From Thalassomonas viridans (lineage in GTDB: Bacteria; Pseudomonadota; Gammaproteobacteria; Enterobacterales; Alteromonadaceae), in assembly GCF_000948985.2 (NCBI RefSeq), contig NZ_CP059734.1:930001-994000 (forward strand): 64,000 bases of DNA. Direction: 5' to 3'. The position numbers and the translations under genes are program-made. The notes under the pieces were generated by a model. That model searched no databases. It saw only the letters and a program-made list of their open reading frames with translations, and had not been told where the DNA came from. Shown piece after piece: positions 25,438 through 33,310 of the stretch (positions are counted from its first letter, which is position 1; each line of letters opens with the position of its first letter).

Positions 25438-25907
25438 TAAAACTTCTCGGTGATTACTGCAGTGTTGCTGCATAATGTCGGCCATACAGATTTGTAGGCC
25501 TTCCGGCACTCTATACAATATTTAACAGTTGTTTCTGTCTCAGCTTCGGCTGGACCACCACGCTTTACTTGAAGAGCAGCATACGGAAAGTTATTGTCTT
25601 TGATAAATTGCTTCTCCTTCGGCTCTTGCTCAAATGTGCCATATACCACAGGGACAATATCCGCACGAAACTCTTGGTTATGTATTAAGCAATAATCAAA
25701 AAGCTTTGTAATATCCTCATAGCTTGTTTCAGGATATCCAGTTTCGCTACAAAACTGATTCCAAAGCTTTTCTTGCCAAAACTTCATCCTACCTCTTGTA
25801 CGGCTGGGATTATGAAGCGCAGAGATAAACTTTTCGTACTTTTCCCTACCGATCAGTTCTTCAAAGATTCTTCTAACTTCTTCTGTCGTCATAGGCTCAG
25901 ATTGCAT
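25437..25907 (-). CDS. Hypothetical protein with C-terminal Cys motif
   Basis: About 156 residues from the Met at 25907; the Met at 25892 (TTEEVRRIFEEL) is an alternative and 25937 would run back into the upstream gene. The N-terminal helical part includes RRIFEELIGREKYEKFISAL and WQEKLWNQFCSETG. The C-terminal segment has CIECRKAYKSVWPTLCSN, a possible half zinc-ribbon. The central VPVVYGTFEQEP strand region is unassigned. It sits 14 bases after the ABM gene and overlaps the next gene, giving a three-gene unit. Confidence 0.6.
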   Translation of the reverse strand: MQSEPMTTEEVRRIFEELIGREKYEKFISALHNPSRTRGRMKFWQEKLWNQFCSETGYPETSYEDITKLFDYCLIHNQEFRADIVPVVYGTFEQEPKEKQFIKDNNFPYAALQVKRGGPAEAETETTVKYCIECRKAYKSVWPTLCSNTAVITEKF

Positions 25908-25921
25908 CCCAGCTGGAGGTA

Positions 25922-26224
25922 TTATGCACCTGTGCACTTTTGCATTTTAGTAATATCCACCGGAGCAGCTAGCCACGCTTGATAATTCTCAAAAACGGCT
26001 GCGGTATACGGCTTTTTATAATGCTCTTCTAAAGCCAGTTCATTTTCCCATTCTTCGTACAGGAAAAGGCTCTTGCCTGTTGCATTTTCATGTAATTCAA
26101 ATTGACGACACCCTGGCTCTTCCCGAGTTAGCTTTAAAATATTGATAATTGCTTGTTTAGCTTCTTCGAAATGTTCATTTTTTGGATGTATTTTTGCAAA
26201 TACAAATAAACTGTTTCCTGACAT
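25922..26224 (-). CDS. Antibiotic biosynthesis monooxygenase (ABM/YgiN-like) family protein
   Basis: 100 residues, the typical length of a single ABM ferredoxin-like barrel. Markers are LFVFAKIHPKNEHFEEAKQ, the TREEPGCRQFELHE motif with the usual Glu-Pro-Gly-Cys turn, and LFLYEEWENELALEEHYKK. It probably acts as a dimeric cofactor-free oxygenase on quinol-like substrates, as YgiN does. It is the first gene of a small minus-strand unit; a hairpin (26285-26311) lies upstream. Confidence 0.85.
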   Translation of the reverse strand: MSGNSLFVFAKIHPKNEHFEEAKQAIINILKLTREEPGCRQFELHENATGKSLFLYEEWENELALEEHYKKPYTAAVFENYQAWLAAPVDITKMQKCTGA

Positions 26225-26284
26225 TAAATTATTCCTTTATAGATTAATAGTAAATTGCGAGTGACAGCATAGACATAATGACTC

Positions 26285-26311
26285 CCACGAGGTGCTAACC
26301 TCCTATCGTGG
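26285..26311. repeat. Hairpin upstream of the ABM gene
   Basis: CCACGAGGT, then GCTA, then ACCTCCTATCGTGG: the inner arms GAGGT/ACCTC and outer arms CCAC/GTGG pair, leaving a 5-base bulge on one side. It lies about 60 bases before the ABM start and about 75 before the IS110 remnant. It may be a terminator, or the edge of the cassette-like block. Confidence 0.4.
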
Positions 26312-26384
26312 ATTAGCTTAACGCCAGAGCCATAATATATGTGTTCAATCATATAAAGCGGAGGCTAGCATCAACAACGATAGC

Positions 26385-26876
26385 ATACTTTTCATTGGTC
26401 TAAACACACATAAATCATTTATTTAAATCGCTTTTATTGAAGATAACCGTGGCAGCAATCCCGTGCATTTTGGCCGTATTCTCAGCAATAAAAGTGCTTT
26501 CACCAAACTCGCCCGACAGTTTCAATCCAAATATCCGCAGGCAACTTTGCATTTCGTTTATGAAGCAGGTCCTTGCGGCTATTGGATTTATCGGTTGTTA
26601 ACCAGCCTGGGGCACTGCTGTTATGTCGTGGCCCCCTCCCTTATCCCCAAAAAACCGGGAGAGCGGATTAAAACCGATAAGCGTGATGTCCTTAAACTGG
26701 CCAAGTTACTGAAAACAGAAGCACTTACGCCGATTTACGTGCCGGAATCTGAAGATGAAGCCGTACGTGATTTATTTTGGACACGGGAAACTGCCATGAA
26801 AGACTTAAAAGCTGCCAAATACATCGCAACAATGTTGAAGTTGTGGCTTGCTATAGAAATTAATTTTAGTAATTAA
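26385..26876 (+). pseudogene. IS110-family transposase remnant
   Basis: The frame reads LFIGLNTHKSFI, then a stop (TAA), then IAFIEDNRGSNPVHFGRI and on through FVYEAGPCGYWIYRLL and ERIKTDKRDVLKLAKLLK to about 26876. This is the N-terminal DEDD (RuvC-like) half of an IS110 transposase. It is dead three ways: the first catalytic Asp is Asn (GLNTHK for GLDTHK), there is a premature stop, and the C-terminal transposase_20 domain is missing. The Glu (YEAG) and Asp (DKRD) motifs remain. Confidence 0.85.
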
Positions 26877-26916
26877 TCGTTCTGCCCGGTTTCGCTGGCT
26901 AAGAGGTATGGTCCTG

Positions 26917-27444
26917 TTACTGGTTTTGGGCCTCAATATTTAGGATCATAATTGAGGAAGAAAGTGTGTCGTCGCCGACTACCAGTTCCGGTCCATTACC
27001 AACTTTTTTAAATCCGAGTTTTTTATAGAACCCCTGAGCCCTGTAGTTGATATCGGAAACGCATAACCATAGCCACTTGCTCTTATTGTTTATGGCCTGG
27101 TTAACGGCATCGCTAAATAGTTTTCTGCCTAAGCCGCTGCCGAAGTGGTTAGACAAAACATAGATTTGTTTCAGTTCGGTGCTATGCCCTGTCAATTCAA
27201 TGGGGCATTGATGGTGTTTTAGGACATAGAATCCTGCCGCCTCTTTTTTTTCGAATGCAATAACCGCTTCAACATTATTTTGATCGAGCAGGGCCTTAGT
27301 CGCGTTCACCGAGTAATTGTCATGGCAATAGGCATGTAAATTATCTGTTGAATGAACACCATCATATGCCTGCAAAAAAGTTTCGGTGCATAATTTAGAA
27401 AGTAACTCAGAAGAGCCTGCATTTATGGTTTCAAGAGTAAACAT
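26917..27444 (-). CDS. GNAT-family N-acetyltransferase
   Basis: 175 residues, full single-domain length. The acetyl-CoA-binding motif A is visible as QIYVLSNHFGSGLGRKLFSD (G-x-G-x-G/A variant), preceded by AVIAFEKKEAAGFYVLKHH and followed by WLWLCVSDINYRAQGFYKKL and GFKKVGN, the GNAT C-terminal strand-helix. The substrate is unknown. It is a stand-alone gene between IS110 debris and the double-hydrolase gene. Confidence 0.9.
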   Translation of the reverse strand: MFTLETINAGSSELLSKLCTETFLQAYDGVHSTDNLHAYCHDNYSVNATKALLDQNNVEAVIAFEKKEAAGFYVLKHHQCPIELTGHSTELKQIYVLSNHFGSGLGRKLFSDAVNQAINNKSKWLWLCVSDINYRAQGFYKKLGFKKVGNGPELVVGDDTLSSSIMILNIEAQNQ

Positions 27445-27710
27445 TTAATTGAGTAATGCCCTAAGTTTTGTTTGCCAAACAGTTTGTTATTAGAGCATTG
27501 TGGAGGTGGCCTTTTCAACACGCATTTATCGTTTATTTGAGCGTGTAAAATATAAAGATAAACCTTGTCTGTGAAACCGAACAGATTAAATATTGGTCAC
27601 GGTGTTGATACTTTCAGCCAAACCTTTCAAGTTTGATTATTGATAGCCTGCCTTTAACCGATAGAGGGTAATCACGACAGGCTGTTACACAAAGTTAATG
27701 GTAAACTTTA

Positions 27711-29528
27711 TTATTCCTGCGCCACTAACCAGTCGATCGCTTCAATAATGGCTTCGGGCTTGTCAAAAGTTACCAGGTGGTCGGTATTGGTCAGCGGGAT
27801 ATATTGGCCGCCAGACTCTGCGGCAACTTCCTGGCTCCATTGGCTGCCTTCTTCGGCCCATTGGATCAGTGCTTCCTGTCCTTCGGTTGCCTCGGCAATT
27901 TCCGGTTGTTCAAAGTCGCTGTCGATCACGCTGATTTTTATGTCGGTTAATAACGGAAGCTCCTTAACGTTATTTAAATCGTCATAGTAATTGCTAATTT
28001 CAATGGCACGGGTTGTTTGCTGCGGTATGGTCAGGCGGCGCTGGCTGACCAGGTCAAAATAACTCCAGTCCATTAAAGACGCTGTTGCTTCGCCAACCAG
28101 GCCGGCGACTTCTTCCCGCTCCAGGGTGATTTTTCCGGCGCTTCGTTCTGTCCAGTTTCCTTCGCCGATATGTGGAATGATATCGTTAATACGTCTGTGG
28201 TACCAGTCAACAGTCCCCCCCTGGTACATGGCAATTGAATGGGGCAAGAAAATATCCGGGTCTATCCACAGCATATTTTTGATTTTAACGTTCGCATCAT
28301 TTTGGTATTTATCCTGAAACAGGCGGGCGGTGATATTGGCGCTGGCGAAGGCCACCAGGGTAACTTCTGTTTCACCCAGCTCTGGCAGCAGCTGATACAG
28401 GTCATCAACAAAGCCGGTATATGAAGCATTATCGTCAAAACTGCTCCAGGCATTGCCGGCCCTGTCTATTGCATATACGCGATATTTATACGCCAGCTGG
28501 GGTTGCAGTCTGGCAAACCAGGCGCTGTCGCTGTGAAAATTTTTATTGGGGCCAGAAAGTAAAATTACCGCCGGACCTGAGTTGTTTTCCCCCATGGCAC
28601 GAACATGCAGGCTTTTTTCACCTATGGCGTGCACCTGGGAATATTGCGGCAGCGAAGGCTGGTCGTGACTGTCAAAAAAGTTAAGGATTTCCCGGCTGCT
28701 GTCAAACCGGCTATAGCTCCACTGATGGCCGCCACCGGTAACGCTGTATAACTGGGTTTTAATATCGTTATTTTCAAAAGCGGTCAGCGCTACGGTATCG
28801 GCATATTGCCAACCGACATCAACAAGGTCGGTACTGCCGTTTTGCCGGGCCAGCAACTGCACGGCGTCCGGGCTGGAAATCAAGCCAAAATTGCTATGCT
28901 CCTGTCCCTGGTACGGAAGAATGGTATCGGCCAGGCCGTGCACCATCATATAAGAGGTTGGCTGAGCGATTGTACAGGAATGGGATAATTGTTCTGACAT
29001 CGGCGAGGCCACCGAGGCAATGGCCTTAAAGGTTTCACTGCGTTTACATAACAGGTTCTGGCTGAACAAGCCTCCCTGGGAAAACCCTGCGGCGTATATT
29101 TCTCCCGGGATAATTTTGTAGTTATTGCTGATATCGGCTATTACATCGTCGACAAAACCCAGGTCATTGATGCCCAGGCGGGCAGGTTTGTTGCAGCCGC
29201 AGCCTTCGTTCCATTCTTCAACCTTGGATTGCGGATAGGCAACAATGTAGTCTTCACTCTTTTGTTCAAAGCCGGCTATCGACTGCATAGCTTCACTGTT
29301 GCTGCCAGAGCCGTGAAAGGCCAGCAGGAGTTTATACTCTTTATCTGCAGAAAAGCGGGCGGGTAATTTTAGCAGGTAACTTCTGTCGTCCAGCACTACC
29401 ATGTCCGGGTTGGGAACTGGCTCAGGCTGTACTTCGTCAACCTTGCCTCCGCCCGAGCTGTTGCATGCTGATAACAGGGTAAATCCCAGGGAAAAAATGG
29501 CTGTTTTTATTAGATTATGATTTGTCAT
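27711..29528 (-). CDS. Lipoprotein with two fused alpha/beta-hydrolase domains
   Basis: 605 residues. A signal peptide with lipobox LLSAC (Cys22) is followed by Ser/Gly and an acidic linker. Domain 1 (about 45-285) is a PHB-depolymerase/feruloyl-esterase-like (LpqC type) hydrolase: LLLAFHGSGSNS (oxyanion loop), AAGFSQGGLFSQ (nucleophile Ser), VHGLADTILPY (Asp), GGGHQWSY (His). Domain 2 (about 300-600) is a second hydrolase fold: VILLSGPNKNFHSDS, YAIDRAGNAWS, TLVAFASANITARL in the nucleophile elbow and NTDHLVTF with a possible catalytic His. In domain 2 the elbow is A-F-A-S-A rather than G-x-S-x-G. It is probably an outer-membrane-anchored esterase; the substrate is unknown. Confidence 0.82.
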   Translation of the reverse strand: MTNHNLIKTAIFSLGFTLLSACNSSGGGKVDEVQPEPVPNPDMVVLDDRSYLLKLPARFSADKEYKLLLAFHGSGSNSEAMQSIAGFEQKSEDYIVAYPQSKVEEWNEGCGCNKPARLGINDLGFVDDVIADISNNYKIIPGEIYAAGFSQGGLFSQNLLCKRSETFKAIASVASPMSEQLSHSCTIAQPTSYMMVHGLADTILPYQGQEHSNFGLISSPDAVQLLARQNGSTDLVDVGWQYADTVALTAFENNDIKTQLYSVTGGGHQWSYSRFDSSREILNFFDSHDQPSLPQYSQVHAIGEKSLHVRAMGENNSGPAVILLSGPNKNFHSDSAWFARLQPQLAYKYRVYAIDRAGNAWSSFDDNASYTGFVDDLYQLLPELGETEVTLVAFASANITARLFQDKYQNDANVKIKNMLWIDPDIFLPHSIAMYQGGTVDWYHRRINDIIPHIGEGNWTERSAGKITLEREEVAGLVGEATASLMDWSYFDLVSQRRLTIPQQTTRAIEISNYYDDLNNVKELPLLTDIKISVIDSDFEQPEIAEATEGQEALIQWAEEGSQWSQEVAAESGGQYIPLTNTDHLVTFDKPEAIIEAIDWLVAQE

Positions 29529-29851
29529 TGTTGCTCTCCGTTAATCACAACCCGATACTAGGTTTGACTCACGGCGGGCGAAACAGCCTTGGCCTTATAA
29601 CGGCTTATTATTTTGTAATTTTTATGTTATGTCGGTGTTTTACTTTTCTTTTTGTTTAAAATACAGGTGGTTAGGTTTAAACCTTATGGAGCGCAAATGC
29701 AGCAGTATGCTTTTAAATAAGTCTGCCTTCTTCTGTTATATGCAAGCTTATGGCGACTTTAACCCGGGCTAAAAGGGTTGGTGTTTGCATAAGAACGACA
29801 AAAATAATGATTTTGTTTATATTGACATATATTGAATTCTGAGTGATTTTT

Positions 29852-29877
29852 AATCTGTGTATCGAAATACACAGATT
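29852..29877 (+). promoter_or_regulatory. Perfect 11-bp inverted repeat before the leader-peptide gene
   Basis: AATCTGTGTAT - CGAA - ATACACAGATT, ending 32 bases before ATG 29910. A TTGACA hexamer lies at 29822-29827. A stable CGAA tetraloop hairpin in the 5' leader, or a dimeric operator, are both possible. Confidence 0.6.
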
Positions 29878-29909
29878 GATTTAAGAATAATAAATAAAAG
29901 GATATATTG

Positions 29910-30080
29910 ATGAAATTACAATTAAATAAGAAAAAACTAAAAAACCTGTCTAAAGACAATCAAGCGCTTCCTATGGCTCTTACCCCTCAGGTTGCCGGCG
30001 GCAGAGAGCAGCTTTTAGGTACGCATTATGAACATTGTCTGCCTCCGACGGAAAGAGAGACCATTCTTAAGGAGCAGTAA
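29910..30080 (+). CDS. Candidate RiPP/bacteriocin precursor with double-glycine leader
   Basis: 56 codons. AAAAGGA at 29896-29902 gives a ribosome site 7 bases before ATG. The leader part MKLQLNKKKLKNLSKDNQ, then ALPMALTPQVAGG, is lysine/leucine-rich and amphipathic and ends in a Gly-Gly processing motif at 30-31, as seen in precursors exported by peptidase-containing (C39) transporters. The core REQLLGTHYEHCLPPTERE plus TILKEQ has one Cys, one Thr-His pair and a Pro-Pro. No modification enzyme or exporter is adjacent: upstream is the hydrolase lipoprotein, on the other strand, and downstream is a PD40 propeller lipoprotein. It has its own promoter-like region with a perfect hairpin. The gene call rests on the ribosome site and leader pattern. 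Confidence 0.7.
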   Translation: MKLQLNKKKLKNLSKDNQALPMALTPQVAGGREQLLGTHYEHCLPPTERETILKEQ

Positions 30081-30459
30081 TACTGCCATTATTCACTCCA
30101 AGGATGGGCACCCGGAAACCGGTAGAGCTTAAAACTGAGCGTTATTGCTGTTAATCCATTTTGGGTTGTCCATCATTGCTGTCCCTTGTTCTGGATATGA
30201 ACTGACCGGCAGTTCCCGTTTTGTTCTCAAAAACTCCAAAGAAGTCTGTCGTTAAAGCTAAGTTTGTCGCTAGTAATCAGAGATTTAACTGGTATGTAGC
30301 TGATATGGGCTTGGTTTAGCTCCATCTGCAAAAGCGGATTATCGACAATAACAGTTACTTCATCTTATAAATGTATATTTCGTTTAATTAATACCCTATA
30401 AAACATTATCACGGGTTGATTTATGTGATTAAAAATTAAACTTTGATTGGCAGGATAAC
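30081..30459. other. Intergenic, nothing recognised
   Basis: Between the leader-peptide gene and the PD40 gene. AT-rich towards the right end, where the promoter of the PD40 gene should lie. No repeat or coding signal stands out. Confidence 0.4.
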
Positions 30460-31362
30460 ATGAGAATACTAAGAAAAAATAATTTAAAAATGTATGCTTT
30501 TGCGATTTTATTAACCGCTCTTTTTTCATGTAGTCAAGAAGCGAAAGCAACTTCCTATATCATTGCTTATTCAGCAATGGAGTCAGGTAATGGAGATATT
30601 TATCTAAGCAATATTGAAGGTAAATCAAAGATTAAAATTACAGATCATCCCGGCGGTGATGGCTATGCGGCCTGGTCCCCTGACGGGAAGCGTATCGCTT
30701 TTTATGCAAAATATGATGGAAGGAAAACATGGTCTATTCATACAATGAACAGCGATGGTACCAACAGGAAGAGGTTAACTCATGCCGAAGGAAAATGGGA
30801 TAATTCACCTGCATGGTCACCAGATGGGAAAAAAATTGCATTTTCAAGAGAATACAAAAACTCGGATGGAAAGTGGCAGGCAGAAATTTGGATTATGAAT
30901 GCAGACGGTAGCGAACTGTCTCAAATAAAGCCATTAAAGGGGGGAGGCCCTCATTTTACCCAAGACGGCAGGCTGGTTTTTCATTCGGAATTCGATAATA
31001 AGAAAAGCGAGATAAGCATAGCGGATATTGACGGCAAGAACATAAGCCACTTAACAGATAATAAAGCTGAAGAGTGGCACCCCGAGGTTTCACCGGACGG
31101 TAAGCAAATCGCTTTTATGTCTGACAGGGAAGGGGGTTATGATATTTATGTGATGAATATAGATGGCTCAAATCAAAAACGATTAACATATAGCAAAGCC
31201 GCTGATTGGTATCCGTCATGGTCGCCCGACGGTTCAAAACTGATTTTCTCATCAGACACGGGTAAATACTTTGATATTTATATGGTAAATAAGGATGATT
31301 CCTCAGTACAAAAAATTATAACTAACGGTTCACAAGCTGCATGGTTAAAAATTCGTAATTGA
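30460..31362 (+). CDS. TolB-like PD40 beta-propeller lipoprotein
   Basis: 300 residues. The signal peptide has a lipobox-like LFSC (Cys24). It is followed by six PD40/WD40-like blades built on the AAWSPDGKRIAF pattern: YAAWSPDGKRIAFYAKYDG, PAWSPDGKKIAFSREY, HFTQDGRLVFHSE, PEVSPDGKQIAFMSDR, PSWSPDGSKLIFSSD and a closing SQAAWLKI. This is the TolB C-terminal propeller without the TolB N-terminal domain. It is probably a periplasm- or surface-anchored binding scaffold. It follows the leader-peptide gene on the same strand, 380 bp downstream, but there is no evidence for a shared role. Confidence 0.88.
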   Translation: MRILRKNNLKMYAFAILLTALFSCSQEAKATSYIIAYSAMESGNGDIYLSNIEGKSKIKITDHPGGDGYAAWSPDGKRIAFYAKYDGRKTWSIHTMNSDGTNRKRLTHAEGKWDNSPAWSPDGKKIAFSREYKNSDGKWQAEIWIMNADGSELSQIKPLKGGGPHFTQDGRLVFHSEFDNKKSEISIADIDGKNISHLTDNKAEEWHPEVSPDGKQIAFMSDREGGYDIYVMNIDGSNQKRLTYSKAADWYPSWSPDGSKLIFSSDTGKYFDIYMVNKDDSSVQKIITNGSQAAWLKIRN

Positions 31363-31450
31363 TCATGTTTCGGGACGGCTAAACGAGATAATACGCTAAA
31401 GTACAAAAAGTAAGTGTTCAAAGCTGATTTTATCCGCGGGCTAACTGAAG

Positions 31451-31502
31451 GGGTCAATATTTATCTGTAAACCAGCAGGTTTATTGGAATTAATATTGAC
31501 CC
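31451..31502. repeat. 52-bp nested palindrome
   Basis: The outer arms GGGTCAATATT (31451-31461) and AATATTGACCC (31492-31502) are perfectly complementary. Inside them TAAACC (31468-31473) and GGTTTA (31478-31483) form a second stem. It is isolated between the PD40 gene and marR and has the form of a REP/BIME-type or MITE-like unit. It is not the sequence bracketing the RAYT at 45438. Confidence 0.7.
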
Positions 31503-31669
31503 GTTAAGGCTCGCAAATACTTTAACACAAGTGTTATAACCCCTCTTTTGCCAAGCATTTTATAGCAATTTTAGAGGGCGTGAATACCGGCAACTGGCGC
31601 AGGGCGGCCGTCAGATTCGATTAAATTTTAAAAATTACCTCTGACAGCTCAAGTGAAAATTTATTTAAT

Positions 31670-32131
31670 TTAGAGTTTCAACTTTGGATTTCGTCCTGCA
31701 ATAACTTTTTTTACGAGTCCGGTAATTTGTGCTCTTTCCGAAGATGAAAGGGCAGACAAAAACTCTTCATTGCACTGCTTTGCTAACGGCGCGGCTTTTG
31801 ATTCCAGCTCCCGGCCCTTTTCTGTTAAGTAAACTAAATGCGCCCGTCGGCTGGTCGGGTGAGGGCGGCGCTCTACAAGTTCCATTTTCTCAAGGGAATC
31901 TAACAGCCGTGTCGTTGTATAATGTGCGGTATTACAGCGGCTGGTAAGTTCTGATTGCGTGAGCCCGTCTTCTTCCCAAAGCGCAAACAAGGTTGGCCAA
32001 AGGCCTATATTCAGGCCAATTTCCTTCAAATGCTTGTCTAAAGTACTAGCCATATCAGCTCCTAGTACCGCTATTAGCCAGCCGAAGCTCATATGTCTGG
32101 GCAATTCGGGCTGATATTGATTGTCTGTCAA
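31670..32131 (-). CDS. MarR-family transcriptional regulator
   Basis: 153 residues. The winged helix-turn-helix is clear: LWPTLFALWEEDGLTQSELT, HYTTTRLLDSLEKMELVERR (recognition helix), and the wing HPTSRRAHLVYLTEKGREL, flanked by dimerisation helices. The gene follows the cytochrome b gene by 10 bp on the same strand, so it is likely in that operon and could regulate it or the divergent cytochrome c gene. The ligand is unknown. Confidence 0.93.
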   Translation of the reverse strand: MTDNQYQPELPRHMSFGWLIAVLGADMASTLDKHLKEIGLNIGLWPTLFALWEEDGLTQSELTSRCNTAHYTTTRLLDSLEKMELVERRPHPTSRRAHLVYLTEKGRELESKAAPLAKQCNEEFLSALSSSERAQITGLVKKVIAGRNPKLKL

Positions 32132-32141
32132 AAAACTCTCC

Positions 32142-32768
32142 TTACATACTCAACTGCATGATAAACAAAGCAGTTGTTATGCTTATAATAAATAAAACCA
32201 TGGCTTTTTTGTTGCCCGCAATCACGGGTTGGCGTAAATGCTCTGATGTTTCCTTGCAACCTGTGATCATTATTTTGGTCAGTTGTTTGCCGCGCAGCTG
32301 ATAAGCCACAACAGCAAGCACATGAAAAATACAACTGCCGATTAAAATAACAGCATTTAACCGATGAAATTGCTCAAGCATTTTCATTGTTTGCCTGCCA
32401 AATACACTTCTGCCGTCCACCAGCTCTGACAAGTAAAGGCCGCTGAATGCCTGCAGCAGTATTAGCGTTATCATCAGTAACACCATCAAGCCTCCCAGGG
32501 GGTTATGCCCAAGGTAATGCTTTTGCCTGCCCGAAAGGTAAGCCCATAATCGCCCCGGCGACGGCAGGAAGTTAATGAACCTGGAAGTTTCACTGCCAAT
32601 AATACCCCAGCCTATACGCCAGATAATTAAGACAAAAAGAGCAAGACCAAACAAAAGGTGCATACCTTCAGTGCCGGCAAAGCCATAACCTGAAGCAACC
32701 AGCCCGGCAAATAATAAGGCTTGGAGCCAATGATAAATTCGAGTCGGTAGATCCCATATTTTTAACAT
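32142..32768 (-). CDS. Cytochrome b (b561/DUF4405-like) membrane protein
   Basis: 208 residues from ATG 32768; the open frame extends upstream, but LKIWDLPTRIYHWLQALL is the normal family start. It has about five spans with candidate heme-ligand histidines in the family positions: YHWLQ (TM1), GMHLLFG (TM2), GHNPLGG (before TM3) and FHVLAV (TM4), and a last hydrophobic helix MVLFIISITTALFIM. Such B561 proteins pass electrons between the quinone pool and periplasmic cytochromes. It is divergent from the c-type cytochrome at 32860, a frequent pairing, so the two probably form one electron-transfer route. It is followed by marR. Confidence 0.88.
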   Translation of the reverse strand: MLKIWDLPTRIYHWLQALLFAGLVASGYGFAGTEGMHLLFGLALFVLIIWRIGWGIIGSETSRFINFLPSPGRLWAYLSGRQKHYLGHNPLGGLMVLLMITLILLQAFSGLYLSELVDGRSVFGRQTMKMLEQFHRLNAVILIGSCIFHVLAVVAYQLRGKQLTKIMITGCKETSEHLRQPVIAGNKKAMVLFIISITTALFIMQLSM

Positions 32769-32859
32769 AGTTATCCCACAAATGATAATGCTGCATTTGC
32801 AAATGTAGCAAATGCAATTTAATATGTCGATTGAATTTGGCAATCGTTGGAAAAGTGAA

Positions 32860-33297
32860 ATGATTAGAAATGTATTAACAGGCATAGCTATCGCCATTTT
32901 GAGTGGCTTTAGCCCTGCAGAAAGTTATGCCGAACAACCGGCAACGGAGCAGCGTCAGCAGCTCTTTAAGCAAATAGAAGCGGACACCGAAAGGTTGGAA
33001 GATATTGTCGATGCGCAGAGCTGGGAGCAGGTGACAACTTTAGCCCGCCAGTTGGAGCGGGATGTTGAATTACTGAGAACGCTTTTTCCTGACAGCAGTC
33101 GGGGAGAAGGGCGTAGCAAGAGCAAAATTTGGCAAAACTGGGGTGATTTCGACCAGAGGTTAAGCGCGTGGTCTGCCAGTTTCGAAAAACTGGCAATAAC
33201 CAGTCAATCAAAAGATCACCGGCAAATAGAAGCGGCATTGGACTCGGCAACCTCAACTTGCCGCTCTTGCCACATGAAATATCGTTCACTTTGGTAA
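32860..33297 (+). CDS. Cytochrome c'-like protein
   Basis: 145 residues from ATG 32860, chosen because it opens into a signal peptide (IRNVLTGIAIAILSGFSPA, cleaved near SYAEQ); the frame extends to 32812. The mature protein is a four-helix bundle with a C-terminal heme site CRSCHMKYR, the position used in cytochromes c'. Helices include QLFKQIEADTERLEDIVDA and WSASFEKLAITSQSKDHRQ. It probably sits in the periplasm and exchanges electrons with the divergently encoded cytochrome b. A frameshifted membrane protein gene follows directly. Confidence 0.85.
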   Translation: MIRNVLTGIAIAILSGFSPAESYAEQPATEQRQQLFKQIEADTERLEDIVDAQSWEQVTTLARQLERDVELLRTLFPDSSRGEGRSKSKIWQNWGDFDQRLSAWSASFEKLAITSQSKDHRQIEAALDSATSTCRSCHMKYRSLW

Positions 33298-33310
33298 CAG
33301 GAGATAGGCT

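Noticed and set aside
29759..29959. 66-codon minus-strand open frame
   Set aside because: It runs antisense through the inverted repeat and start of the leader-peptide gene; AT-rich composition explains its openness.
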